This document shows positions 15,548-24,205 of a stretch of DNA of 64,000 nucleotides, piece by piece. Position numbers and translations under genes: made by a program. Positions within the stretch are counted from its first letter, which is position 1, and every line of letters begins with the position of its first letter. The notes beneath the pieces are model-generated. The model had not been told where the DNA came from. It made no database searches and saw only the letters and a program-made list of their open reading frames with translations. The stretch comes from JADZAI01 sp964390465 (lineage in GTDB: Bacteria > Pseudomonadota > Alphaproteobacteria > Micropepsales > Micropepsaceae): contig CAYMIJ010000012.1 in assembly GCA_964390465.1 (NCBI GenBank), forward strand, positions 9,999 to 73,998, read 5' to 3'.

Positions 15548-17431
15548 TTACATATTGGGATAATTCGGACCCCCGCCGCCTTCAGGTACGGTCCACACGA
15601 TGTTCTGAGCCGGATCCTTGATATCACACGTTTTGCAATGGACGCAGTTCTGCGCGTTGATGACAAAACGCGGGTTGCCTTCCGCCTCACCCACGATCTC
15701 ATAAACGCCCGCCGGGCAATAGCGCTGTGCCGGCTCGGCATACTTCGGCAGGTTCTCCTGAACCGGCACCGATGGGTCTTTCAGCTTCAGATGCGCCGGC
15801 TGATCTTCTTCGTGATTGGTGTTCGACAGGAACACCGAGGACAGCTTGTCGAAGCTCACCACGCCATCAGGCTTGGGATAGGCGATCTTTTTTGAATCCT
15901 TCGCCAGACGCAGCGTCTTGTAGTCAGGCTTGCCGTGTTTCAGCGTACCGAACAGCGAGAACGGGAAGATGGTCTGGAACCACATGTCGAAGCCGCCCAG
16001 CGCCACACCCAGATAGGTGCCGAAACGCGACCAGAGCGGCTTGACGTTCTTCACCCGTTTCAGGTCACGATAGACGTGGCTGGCCTTGTAGCTCTCGCTA
16101 TAGGCCGTCAGTTCGTCATGACTGCGCCCTGCCGCCACCGCTTCGAACGCAGCATCGGCAGCCAGCATGCCGGTCTTCATCGCGTTGTGGCTGCCTTTGA
16201 TGCGCGGCACGTTCACGAACCCTGCCGAACAGCCGATCAGTGCGCCGCCGGGGAAGGTCAGCTTCGGCACGGATTGCAGGCCGCCTTCGGTGATCGCGCG
16301 CGCACCATAGGAAAGCCGTTTGCCGCCTTCCAGATAAGGGCGGATCATCGGATGGGTCTTCATCCGCTGGAACTCGTCGAAAGGCGAAAGATACGGATTC
16401 TTGTAGTTCAGATGGATCACGAAGCCCGTGGCGATCAGCCCACCCTTCATGTGATACATGAACGTGCCGCCGCCCGTGTCTGATGTCAGCGGCCAGCCGA
16501 ACGAGTGCAGCACCAGACCCTCGTGATGCTTGGCCGGATCAGCCTGCCACAGCTCCTTGATGCCGATGCCGTAGCTCTGCGGATCCTTGCCGTCATCCAG
16601 TTTGTATTTCGCGATCAGCTGCCGGCCCAACTGGCCGCGCGCCATGGCCTGCGTCAGCAGGCCCTGCAAGTCGCCCAGACATTCGCTGCGCTCGGCGATA
16701 TGGCGGGCCCGCACCGTTGCCAGGTCGTCCACGTATTCGACCAGGTGGGTTGCAATCTCGAACNNNNNNNNNNGCCACAGCTCCTTGATGCCGATGCCGA
16801 ACTTCTGTGGCTCGCAATCCTTGTCGAGCGCGTATTTGGCGATCAGCATCTTGGAGAGAGAGCCGCGCACGCCTTCAGCGATCAGCGTGTATTTGCCGTG
16901 CAGCTCCATGCCCTGCGTATAACCGGACTTCTTCTCGCCATCCTTGCCGATGCCCATATCGCCGGTGGCGATGCCATAGACAGCGCCGTTCTCGTCATAA
17001 AGAACTTCAGCAGCGGCAAAGCCGGGATAAATTTCCACGCCCAGCGCCTCGGCCTCCGAGGCCAGCCAGCGGCACACATTGCCAAGGCTGACGATGTAAT
17101 TGCCGTGATTGCTCATCAGCGGCGGCATCAGGAAATTGGGCACGCGCACACCGCCCGCCGGGCCAAGCACATAGAATCGGTCATCCACCACCGGCGTTTC
17201 CAGTGGTGCGCCTTTTTCTTTCCAGTCGGGGATCAGTTCGTTCAGTGCAACGGGATCGATCACAGCGCCGGACAGGATATGCGCCCCGACTTCCGAGCCC
17301 TTCTCGACCACGCAGACAGAAATTTCCTGCCCGGCTTCGGCGGCGCGCTGCTTCAGTCGGATCGCAGCGGAAAGACCGGCAGGGCCGGCTCCCACGATCA
17401 CGACATCATATTCCATCGACTCGCGTGCCAT
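15548..17431 (-). CDS. Electron-transfer flavoprotein-ubiquinone oxidoreductase, with a chimeric join
   Basis: 627 aa as assembled. ETF-QO passes electrons from acyl-CoA and other dehydrogenases via ETF to ubiquinone at the inner membrane. The N-terminal FAD motif is VVIVGAGPAGLSAAIRL, and the C-terminal cluster CPAGVYE then NCVHCKTCDIKDP binds the 4Fe-4S centre. The protein is about 76 residues longer than expected because a segment occurs twice in diverged form (LIAKYALDKDCEPQKFGIGI and LIAKYKLDDGKDPQSYGIGI) on either side of a 10-N join. Removing the duplicate would leave about 551 aa, the family norm. The oddity is therefore most likely an assembly artefact rather than biology. Confidence 0.93.
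   Translation of the reverse strand: MARESMEYDVVIVGAGPAGLSAAIRLKQRAAEAGQEISVCVVEKGSEVGAHILSGAVIDPVALNELIPDWKEKGAPLETPVVDDRFYVLGPAGGVRVPNFLMPPLMSNHGNYIVSLGNVCRWLASEAEALGVEIYPGFAAAEVLYDENGAVYGIATGDMGIGKDGEKKSGYTQGMELHGKYTLIAEGVRGSLSKMLIAKYALDKDCEPQKFGIGIKELWXXXXFEIATHLVEYVDDLATVRARHIAERSECLGDLQGLLTQAMARGQLGRQLIAKYKLDDGKDPQSYGIGIKELWQADPAKHHEGLVLHSFGWPLTSDTGGGTFMYHMKGGLIATGFVIHLNYKNPYLSPFDEFQRMKTHPMIRPYLEGGKRLSYGARAITEGGLQSVPKLTFPGGALIGCSAGFVNVPRIKGSHNAMKTGMLAADAAFEAVAAGRSHDELTAYSESYKASHVYRDLKRVKNVKPLWSRFGTYLGVALGGFDMWFQTIFPFSLFGTLKHGKPDYKTLRLAKDSKKIAYPKPDGVVSFDKLSSVFLSNTNHEEDQPAHLKLKDPSVPVQENLPKYAEPAQRYCPAGVYEIVGEAEGNPRFVINAQNCVHCKTCDIKDPAQNIVWTVPEGGGGPNYPNM
16764..16773. other. Assembly gap of 10 Ns at a chimeric join
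   Basis: Ten Ns inside ETF-QO. GCCACAGCTCCTTGATGCCG begins both at 16774, directly after the Ns, and at 16546; the 26 bases from each point are identical, then the copies diverge. The stretch of about 140 bases between the second copy and the Ns does not match the expected family sequence. This is consistent with two strain variants or contig ends having been joined. Confidence 0.95.
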
Positions 17432-17581
17432 GTTCAGCCCTCGCCCGTGAAAGACAGCCCCTTTCCGGGCCTTGCAGCACTTATCGGCGGCGACTCAGCG
17501 CGGGTCAATGGCGCAACGCTTTCGTTAGGGTAACGATCAATCCTGCCTTGAATCCGCCGTCTCTCCCCGCGAAAAAGCGTC

Positions 17582-19579
17582 ATGACCGACACGCCCGCAC
17601 CCGCCCCGACCTTCAAGTACAAGGCCTTCATCTCATATCGCCATGCCGACAAGGCCTGGGGCGAGTGGCTGCACAAGGCACTGGAGACCTATCCCGTGCC
17701 CCGTGAGCTGGTGGGCAAGACCGGACGGCTTGGGCTCATTCCGGCCAAACTGGGCCGGGTGTTCCGTGACCGCGAGGAACTGTCAGCCGCGCATGATCTC
17801 GGCAGCATGATCCAGCAGGCGCTCAGTGAGTCCGAAACGTTAGTGGTGCTGTGTTCGCCGCGTGCTGCACAGTCAAAATATGTGAACGAGGAAATCCTCA
17901 CCTATAAGCGCATGGGGCGCGGCGATCACATCTATCCCATCGTCGTGGATGGCGAGCCCAACAGCGCCGACCCGGCACAGGAATGTTTCCCGCCTGCCCT
18001 GAAATACACGCTCGACGCGGAAGGCAATGTCACCTCCCTGCTGGCCGAGCCGCTGGCCGCCGACGCCCGCGAAAAGGCCGATGGCAGGGAAAATGCTAAG
18101 CTCAAGCTCATTTCCGGCCTTCTGGGCGTTGATTACGACCAGCTCAAGCGCCGCCAGCTTGAGGCAGAACGCCGCGCCTTCCGCCGCTGGCTTACCATCG
18201 CGGCCTCTCTGGTCGTCCTCTTTGCCGCCATCGCCGGTGTGGCCGTGTGGTCCTATCTGGAAGCCGAGCGCCAGCGCGAGATCGCAGTGACGGAACGCCA
18301 GCGCGCCGAAACCGAACGCGACCGCGCCGAACACAACATGATGGTCGCCACGCGCACGGCGGGCGAAATCCTCACCAATGTGAACGAGAAGATGGCGGGG
18401 TCTGAGGGCGCTCAGGCCATCGTGCTGCAGGACATCGCCATTCGTGTGCGCGATCTGCTCGATCAGCTCAGCGGCGGTTCGAATAACACCGAAGGCAAGG
18501 ACTTCACCAAGGCCACCCGCGCCCGCGCCAACTGCAATATCGCAGACAGCAAGCTGAAAACCGGCGATGCGGCAGGCGCGCTGGCCGACGCCGAACGCTG
18601 CCTTGCCGATCTGCAACCGCTGGAGGCCATCTATCCCGATCCACTCACCTACAAGGCCGACATCGCGGCAGCGCAGGAAAAGATCGGTGATGCCAAAAAT
18701 GTTTCTGGCGACCGCAAGGGGGCACTCGCCGCCTACGACCTTGCCCGCGGCCTCATCGATGAGCGTGTAAAGGCCAACACGCAGGATGCTGTCGCACTCA
18801 CCGATTTCTGGCGCATCTGGATGAAGATCGCGGCCATTCTCGAAGCCGATGGCCGCCACGATGACGCCCTGCAGGCCTATCAGGGCTCGCTGAAAGTTGC
18901 TGATCTGCTGGCGCGCGACCCGTCAAACACAGAGGCCCTGCGCTCGAAATATCTCACGCTGAAAGCCATCGGTGAACTGAAATACGCGAAGGCTGACGTT
19001 GACGGCGCGCTGGCTGACTTCACCACGGCGCTGGAGTTGTCAGACCGCTTCCTGGCCCTGTCGTCCAATCCGCTCACCAACCACCTCAGCGAGAATGCTG
19101 CGCTGCATGGCAATGTGGGCGACATTCACTATGCCCGCCGCGACTATGCACAGGCGCTTGAACATCATCGCAAGGCGCTCGAAATCCGCCAGCGCCTCGC
19201 TACGGGCGACGCCAGCAATGTCTGGTTCCAGCATGATCTGTGGAAGGCGCTGATCCAGATCGCCCAGACCGAAGTGAAGATGGGCGACACATTCACCGCG
19301 AACAGTCACGCGAGTGACGCGGTTGCCATCGCAGAGCGTCTGTCCGCTGCTGATCCCAACCCGCTGTGGCAGGAAGATCTGGGGCTGGCCTGCTATGTCA
19401 TGGCCGTCATCACCGCAACGGCCAACGACATCCCGGCATCACTCTCATGGCTCGACAGGGCAGAAACCGCACAGACGAAACTCGCAGCCTCAGACCCGGC
19501 CAATCAGTCCTATGCGGACGCGCTCGCCAAAACCCGCGCCACCCGCACACAGGTTCAGGCCCTCACCCCGACCCCGTGA
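17582..19579 (+). CDS. TIR domain - transmembrane - TPR protein
   Basis: 665 aa. Residues 12-125 form a TIR (TIR_2-type) domain: KYKAFISYRHADKAW, GRVFRDREELSAAHDLG, ETLVVLCSP and KYVNEEILTYKRMG with acidic residues (E103/E104) in the helix where TIR NADases carry their catalytic Glu. A single transmembrane helix is at about 202-223, followed by a charged coiled coil (224-260) and TPR-like repeats (about 300-640), including LEHHRKALEIRQRLATGD. Predicted topology: TIR in the cytoplasm and TPRs across the membrane, or a tail-anchored reverse. It stands alone between ETF-QO and an efflux operon. A signalling, stress or defence role is possible; nothing adjacent decides it. Confidence 0.87.
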   Translation: MTDTPAPAPTFKYKAFISYRHADKAWGEWLHKALETYPVPRELVGKTGRLGLIPAKLGRVFRDREELSAAHDLGSMIQQALSESETLVVLCSPRAAQSKYVNEEILTYKRMGRGDHIYPIVVDGEPNSADPAQECFPPALKYTLDAEGNVTSLLAEPLAADAREKADGRENAKLKLISGLLGVDYDQLKRRQLEAERRAFRRWLTIAASLVVLFAAIAGVAVWSYLEAERQREIAVTERQRAETERDRAEHNMMVATRTAGEILTNVNEKMAGSEGAQAIVLQDIAIRVRDLLDQLSGGSNNTEGKDFTKATRARANCNIADSKLKTGDAAGALADAERCLADLQPLEAIYPDPLTYKADIAAAQEKIGDAKNVSGDRKGALAAYDLARGLIDERVKANTQDAVALTDFWRIWMKIAAILEADGRHDDALQAYQGSLKVADLLARDPSNTEALRSKYLTLKAIGELKYAKADVDGALADFTTALELSDRFLALSSNPLTNHLSENAALHGNVGDIHYARRDYAQALEHHRKALEIRQRLATGDASNVWFQHDLWKALIQIAQTEVKMGDTFTANSHASDAVAIAERLSAADPNPLWQEDLGLACYVMAVITATANDIPASLSWLDRAETAQTKLAASDPANQSYADALAKTRATRTQVQALTPTP

Positions 19580-19582
19580 TGC

Positions 19583-20710
19583 TCAATCCAGCGTCTTGCG
19601 AAAGCGCAGCGCGGCGAGAGTCATCAGCACCAGCATCAGACCAAGAACGGCCAGCGCCTCAGGCCATACGTCAGCAATCCCAGCGCCTTTCAGCATGATA
19701 CCGCGCGTGATGCGGATGAAATGGGTGATCGGCAGCGCCTCTCCGATCCCCTGCGCCCAGAACGGCATACCGTCGAAGGGAAAGACAAAGCCTGACAGCA
19801 GCACGCTCGGCAAAATCATCATGAACGACATCTGGATCGCCTGAAGCTGGTTCTCGGCGATGGTGGAAAGCAGATAGCCCAGCGCCAGATTGCAGGCGAT
19901 GAAAAGCGCCGCAAGACCGCACAGCAGCACCACGCTGCCCTGCACCGGCACGCCGAACAGTGTCACCCCGGCGACCAGAATGATCGCCATCTGGATGAAG
20001 CCGACGATCACATAAGGCGCGATCTTGCCCAGCATGATCTCGGCAGGCGTCACCGGCATGGCGAGCAATGCCTCCAGCGTGCCCCGCTCCACCTCGCGGG
20101 TGACGGTCAGCGCGGTGAAGACCAATGTTGAGATGGTGAGGATCAGGCCGAGCAGTCCGGGCACAATGTTCTTCGCCGTGTTTCCGGTTGGGTTGTAACG
20201 CGCATGCACGCGCAGCTCGAACGGTTCGGGCACGGCCGGCACGTCACTCACCAGCCGCTCGCGCGCCAGGGCCAGGCGCATGGCGGGGGCCATCGCCGCC
20301 ACCGCAGCGCCTGACGCCGCCGGGTCGGACGCATCTGAGGCGATCAGGATGGCGGGCCGCTCGCCGCGCCGCACCGCGCGTTCAAAGCCCGCCGGAATCT
20401 CGATGCCGAACGCCGCCTCGCCCGATCGCAGCGCCTCGTCCATCGCTGCGCCATCCGGCACTTCGTGTTTCACATCGATGAACGCCGTGGCTTCCAAAGC
20501 GCCCAGCACTGCGCGCGCGGCGGGTGTGCGCTCTCCCATCACCACGACAGCCACCAGATGGCGCGGCGTCGTGTCGATCGCATAGCCAAACAGCATCAGC
20601 TGCACGACCGGCAGCGCCACGATCAGGCCCATACTGCCTTTGTCGCGGAAGAGTTGCAGGAACTCCTTCACGATCATCGCCCACAGACGCTTTGGCGAAA
20701 TCGTACTCAT
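19583..20710 (-). CDS. ABC-2 type efflux permease
   Basis: 375 aa. One transmembrane helix near the N-terminus, a large extracytoplasmic loop of about 150 residues, then five C-terminal helices, the YbhS/YhhJ-type ABC-2 layout. TREVERGTLEALLAMPVTP is the conserved cytoplasmic signature. It forms the membrane part of an exporter with the adjacent ATPase and the HlyD-like periplasmic adaptor. It is the last gene of the tetR-hlyD-ABC-permease run, overlapping the ATPase by 4 bases. The single permease may act as a homodimer. Confidence 0.93.
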   Translation of the reverse strand: MSTISPKRLWAMIVKEFLQLFRDKGSMGLIVALPVVQLMLFGYAIDTTPRHLVAVVVMGERTPAARAVLGALEATAFIDVKHEVPDGAAMDEALRSGEAAFGIEIPAGFERAVRRGERPAILIASDASDPAASGAAVAAMAPAMRLALARERLVSDVPAVPEPFELRVHARYNPTGNTAKNIVPGLLGLILTISTLVFTALTVTREVERGTLEALLAMPVTPAEIMLGKIAPYVIVGFIQMAIILVAGVTLFGVPVQGSVVLLCGLAALFIACNLALGYLLSTIAENQLQAIQMSFMMILPSVLLSGFVFPFDGMPFWAQGIGEALPITHFIRITRGIMLKGAGIADVWPEALAVLGLMLVLMTLAALRFRKTLD

Positions 20711-21642
20711 TTCATGTTGTCCGTGGCGCGCGACATCAGGTCGATGAACACATCTTCCAACGTCGCTGAGGCGCGCTCCCAGTGCAGCCCATTATCTGCG
20801 CGATGCGGCGCGATGGCCGCCTCAAGCGCCGCTTCATCGCGCCCGGCAATGTGCAGCGACAGGCCGAACGGCGCGATCATGTCGATACCGGGTCTGCCGG
20901 TCAGCGCCTGTTCGAGACGCGCCAGCGCCGCACCATCATCGGCGCTCACGGCAAATGTGTGCAGGCCCGACTGGCGGATCACCTCATCCACCGTGCCGCG
21001 TGTCAGCATCCGGCCATAGGCGATATAGGCGATCTCATGACAGCGCTCGGCCTCATCCATGTAATGCGTGGAAACCAGCACGGTCATGCCCTCCGCCGCG
21101 AGGCGGTGAATTTCCAGCCAGAAGTCGCGCCGCGCCTGCGGATCGACCCCGGCGGTCGGTTCATCCAGCAGCAGCAGTTCAGGCTGTGGCAACGTGCAGG
21201 CACCCAGCGCCAGACGCTGTTTCCAGCCCCCTGACAAAGTGCCCGCCAGCTGGCGTTCACGACCCTGAAGGCCCAGCGTCTCAACGGCGGCACGCGCCTT
21301 TTTTTCCGGCTCGGGCAATTCATACAGGCGCGCGACGAACTCCAGATTCTCCAGCACGCTCAGATCCTGATACAGGCTGAACTTCTGCGTCATGTAGCCG
21401 GTGCGGCGCTTGATCTTCTCTGCCTCGGTGCGGATGTTGAAACCAAGGCAGGTACCCTCGCCCGCATCCGGCGTCAGCAGGCCGCAGATCATGCGGATAG
21501 TCGTCGTCTTGCCCGAACCATTGGGGCCAAGAAAGCCATAGATGCGGCCACGCGCGACGGTCAGCTCCACATCGTCCACCACCTTGCGGCCACCGAACGA
21601 TTTGGAAAGACCGCGCACGTCAATCGCCAGCGGCGTGGTCAT
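20707..21642 (-). CDS. ABC transporter ATP-binding protein
   Basis: 311 aa. Walker A GPNGSGKTT (39-47), signature LSGGWKQRLALG (about 136-147) and Walker B LLLLDEPTAGVDP (about 157-169) are intact, followed by the H-loop STHYMDEAE. A C-terminal extension of about 80 residues is usual in CcmA/DrrA-type efflux ATPases. It powers the neighbouring ABC-2 permease. It is joined by ATGA overlaps to hlyD upstream and the permease downstream. Confidence 0.95.
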   Translation of the reverse strand: MTTPLAIDVRGLSKSFGGRKVVDDVELTVARGRIYGFLGPNGSGKTTTIRMICGLLTPDAGEGTCLGFNIRTEAEKIKRRTGYMTQKFSLYQDLSVLENLEFVARLYELPEPEKKARAAVETLGLQGRERQLAGTLSGGWKQRLALGACTLPQPELLLLDEPTAGVDPQARRDFWLEIHRLAAEGMTVLVSTHYMDEAERCHEIAYIAYGRMLTRGTVDEVIRQSGLHTFAVSADDGAALARLEQALTGRPGIDMIAPFGLSLHIAGRDEAALEAAIAPHRADNGLHWERASATLEDVFIDLMSRATDNMK

Positions 21643-22577
21643 TTCAGTGTCACCGTGACCGGCAGGCCGGGATGCAGTTTCTCAGCTTGTTCGGGCACCG
21701 CCTCAACCAGATAAACCAGCTTGGCGCGTTCGCTTTCGGAATAGATCACCGGCGGGGTGTATTGCGCGCTCGTGTCGATGAATGAAATCCGTGCACGGAT
21801 GATCTCGGTGCATCCGTCGCAGCGCGCATCGATCGCACCACCCAGTGCAAGCCCGGCCTTCAACTCGCCCGATACGAAGAAACGCAGCTTCACCTGATCG
21901 GGTGACAACACTGCAACCACCGGCCGCGCCGGCACCACCGTTTCGCCCACACGGAAATACGTGTCCTGCACCATGCCCGCCGCCGCAGCGACGATCACCC
22001 GCCGCGCCGCGCGTTCGCTGGCATCGGCCAACTGCGCTTTTGCCAGCGCGACGCCAGCCTCCGCCGCCATGACATCCTCATTGCGTCCACCGGCGCGGCC
22101 CGCATCGGCAGCGCGCGCAGAGGCCTCGACTGCGGCATTGTCCGCCTTCCATTGCGCCTCGGCAGCATCGAGGTCAGCCTGTGAGATCGAACCACGTCCG
22201 CGCAGAGCACGTTTGCGCTCCAGCATCTGCTGCGAAAGCGCGGCCTTTGCACGCGCCTGCTTCACCTGCGCGTCCAGCACGGCGAGCTGTGGATCGGATT
22301 GCAGCGCCGCCCGCACACGTGCAAGCCTTGCCTCCGCTTCCGCCACACGCGCCTCCGCCGCCTGCACGGCGTTCGTCTCAAACGTCGCATCCATCCGCGC
22401 CAGAATGTCTCCCGGCTTGATGGCATCACCCGGCTTCACGACAATCTCAGCCACACGCCCGCCTGTTTCAGCAGCATAGAAGGTGGGGTCTGCCTCGATC
22501 CAGCCCGAGACGTCACGGCTGCCGCCATCACCACAAGCCGCAAGGCCCAGTCCCACAATGAAAACCAGACGTTTCAC
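21639..22577 (-). CDS. HlyD-family periplasmic adaptor, putative lipoprotein
   Basis: 312 aa. It starts MKRLVFIVGLGLAACGDGG, with a lipobox (LAAC, Cys15), so it is probably lipid-anchored in the inner membrane. A biotinyl-lipoyl-like half-domain (VAEIVVKPGDAIKPGDILAR) is followed by a long Ala/Arg/Glu coiled-coil hairpin (about 75-180) and a beta-barrel region ending PGLPVTVTLK. This is the YbhG/HlyD type that links ABC-2 exporters to an outer-membrane channel; no TolC-like gene is in the window. The gene overlaps both neighbours by 4 bases. Confidence 0.92.
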   Translation of the reverse strand: MKRLVFIVGLGLAACGDGGSRDVSGWIEADPTFYAAETGGRVAEIVVKPGDAIKPGDILARMDATFETNAVQAAEARVAEAEARLARVRAALQSDPQLAVLDAQVKQARAKAALSQQMLERKRALRGRGSISQADLDAAEAQWKADNAAVEASARAADAGRAGGRNEDVMAAEAGVALAKAQLADASERAARRVIVAAAAGMVQDTYFRVGETVVPARPVVAVLSPDQVKLRFFVSGELKAGLALGGAIDARCDGCTEIIRARISFIDTSAQYTPPVIYSESERAKLVYLVEAVPEQAEKLHPGLPVTVTLK

Positions 22578-23227
22578 AGCACACCGCCTTTGATCGCCGT
22601 TTCGATCAACGCGACATGGGTGGCGATCAGCGCTGCTTCATCCAGCGTGTCGAAGGCCCCGAACGCGCCTTCCCACATCACCGCCATGATGAAGGGGGCG
22701 AACATCAGCTGCGGTGTACGCACCAGCCGGTCGGTCTTGAGTTCGCCGCGCTGGCGCGCCGTCTCGGCAATCGCCCGCACGAGTTTGAGCGCCCTGCTGA
22801 GAAAACGATCATGGTAGAACTGTGCAACTTCCGGGAAGCGCTGTGACTCAGCCATCAGGACGCGCATCACGCGGCGACGCTCAGAGCTCAGCACCTGGCT
22901 GCGGAAGTTTTCGGCGATCAGCGGCAGCAACGTGATGAGCGTTGGTCCATCCTTGGCCTGCGCCAGACTGCTCACCTGCTCCACTTTGGCGAGCACGGGT
23001 TCTACGGCGCGCTCGATCAGCTTGCGGAACAATTCCGTCTTGTTGGGGAAATACAGATAGACGGTGCCCTTCCCGACCCCCGCCTTCACCGCGATGTCAT
23101 CGACCCGTGCCGACTCAAAGCCGTGCCGCTCGAACACCTCCAGGGCTGCATCCAGAATGCGTGTGGCCTTGTCAGGCCGGGCCTCGCTTTTCGCACCCTT
23201 GGCTTTTCTGCCTGCCTCTCGCGCCAT
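22574..23227 (-). CDS. TetR/AcrR-family transcriptional regulator
   Basis: 217 aa. The N-terminal helix-turn-helix is ATRILDAALEVFERHGFES then VDDIAVKAGVGKGTVYLYF, the classic TetR pattern. The ligand-binding domain is unspecific. The chosen ATG has GAAGG 5 bases upstream; a TTG six codons earlier is also possible. It is the first gene of the efflux operon, and a 20-base palindrome 25 bases upstream of the ATG is the probable autoregulatory operator. Loss of repression by a ligand would induce the exporter. Confidence 0.93.
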   Translation of the reverse strand: MAREAGRKAKGAKSEARPDKATRILDAALEVFERHGFESARVDDIAVKAGVGKGTVYLYFPNKTELFRKLIERAVEPVLAKVEQVSSLAQAKDGPTLITLLPLIAENFRSQVLSSERRRVMRVLMAESQRFPEVAQFYHDRFLSRALKLVRAIAETARQRGELKTDRLVRTPQLMFAPFIMAVMWEGAFGAFDTLDEAALIATHVALIETAIKGGVL

Positions 23228-23251
23228 GACTACCTTCACGCTCAACCTGAA

Positions 23252-23271
23252 ATGACTGACTGGTCAGTCAT
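23252..23271. promoter_or_regulatory. TetR-type palindromic operator
   Basis: ATGACTGAC-TG-GTCAGTCAT: perfect 9-base inverted arms with a 2-base centre, the size and TGACTGAC..GTCAGTCA pattern typical of TetR-family operators. It lies between the divergent tetR operon and udg. TATAAT (23271-23276) abuts its right end and reads toward udg, so the regulator could also affect udg transcription. Confidence 0.8.
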
Positions 23272-23308
23272 ATAATCCGACCGGCGCCGTTTGTCCACCC
23301 TCGCGTGA

Positions 23309-24205
23309 ATGGATAGTGTGCGCCCAATGTCCGCCGAGACCATTCTCGATCCACTTTCCGCCCTGCTGTGGCTGCGCGATACCGGCGCGGATGATGCCGT
23401 GCTGGAAGCGCCTGTGAACCGCTATCTCGAGGCGCCAGAACGAGAGCCAGAACGGAAGCCCGAACCGACCGCATCACCGGCCCGAACCGGCCCCGGCGAA
23501 CGGCTCACCCCGCGCACTACACCAGGCCGCCCCTCTTATGAATCCGGCACAGCGCGACAGATCGATGCTGGCCTGCGTCCAGGGGCAGAACTCGACCGCT
23601 CAGCAGATATGCAATCGGCCCGCGCACTGGCAGCTTCAGCCACCAGTCTTGCCGAACTGCGCGCCTCACTCGAACGCTTTGATGGCTGTCCGCTGAAGAA
23701 GTCCGCGACCAATCTGGTCTTTGCCGATGGCAACCCGCAGGCCGACCTGATGTTCGTTGGCGAAGCGCCGGGCCGTGACGAGGATGAAAAGGGCCTGCCC
23801 TTTGTCGGCGTGTCGGGCCAGTTGCTCGACCGTTTCCTCGCGGCACTGGGGCGTGACCGCAGCAATGTCTACATCGCCAATGTCCTGCCCTGGCGCCCGC
23901 CCGACAATCGCGAACCGGCGCTGGCCGAAGCCAGCGTCTGCCTGCCCTTTCTCATGCGTCACATCGAACTGGTGAAACCGAAAATCGTCGTGGCGCTGGG
24001 CGCGACGGCGGCGCGCAACCTGTTCGATACAACGGATGGCATCACCCGCCTGCGCGGTCACTGGCGCGATCTGACAGCGGGCGGCCACACCTGCCCGGCG
24101 ATGGCGACCTTTCATCCTGCCGCTCTGCTGCGTCAGCCGCTCAACAAGCGCTATGTCTGGCGCGACCTGCTATCGGTCATGGATAAACTGGAGTCCTTCA
24201 GGTGA
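23309..24205 (+). CDS. Uracil-DNA glycosylase, family 4-like
   Basis: 298 aa. The catalytic and binding motifs of family 4 UDGs are present: GEAPGRDEDEKGLPFVG, SGQLLDRFL, IANVLPWRPPDNREP and TFHPAALLRQP. FDGCPLKKSATNLVFADG precedes them. Removal of uracil from deaminated DNA starts base-excision repair. A Pro/Glu-rich linker of about 45 residues separates a short N-terminal segment from the catalytic domain, as in alphaproteobacterial relatives. An alternative ATG lies 18 bases downstream. It is coupled to moaB through a GTGA overlap. Confidence 0.92.
   Translation: MDSVRPMSAETILDPLSALLWLRDTGADDAVLEAPVNRYLEAPEREPERKPEPTASPARTGPGERLTPRTTPGRPSYESGTARQIDAGLRPGAELDRSADMQSARALAASATSLAELRASLERFDGCPLKKSATNLVFADGNPQADLMFVGEAPGRDEDEKGLPFVGVSGQLLDRFLAALGRDRSNVYIANVLPWRPPDNREPALAEASVCLPFLMRHIELVKPKIVVALGATAARNLFDTTDGITRLRGHWRDLTAGGHTCPAMATFHPAALLRQPLNKRYVWRDLLSVMDKLESFR

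Noticed and set aside
16622..16763. Extra in-frame segment of ETF-QO as a genuine new domain
   Set aside because: It is bordered by Ns and a duplicated segment, which points to assembly error; biological insertion would not need a repeated diverged flank.
17873..18859. 328-codon open frame opposite the TIR-TPR gene
   Set aside because: Shadow of the TIR-TPR reading frame with no family resemblance.
17582..23227. TIR-TPR protein together with the ABC exporter as a defence system
   Set aside because: The genes converge, the exporter has its own TetR control and operator, and its genes form a standard efflux operon.
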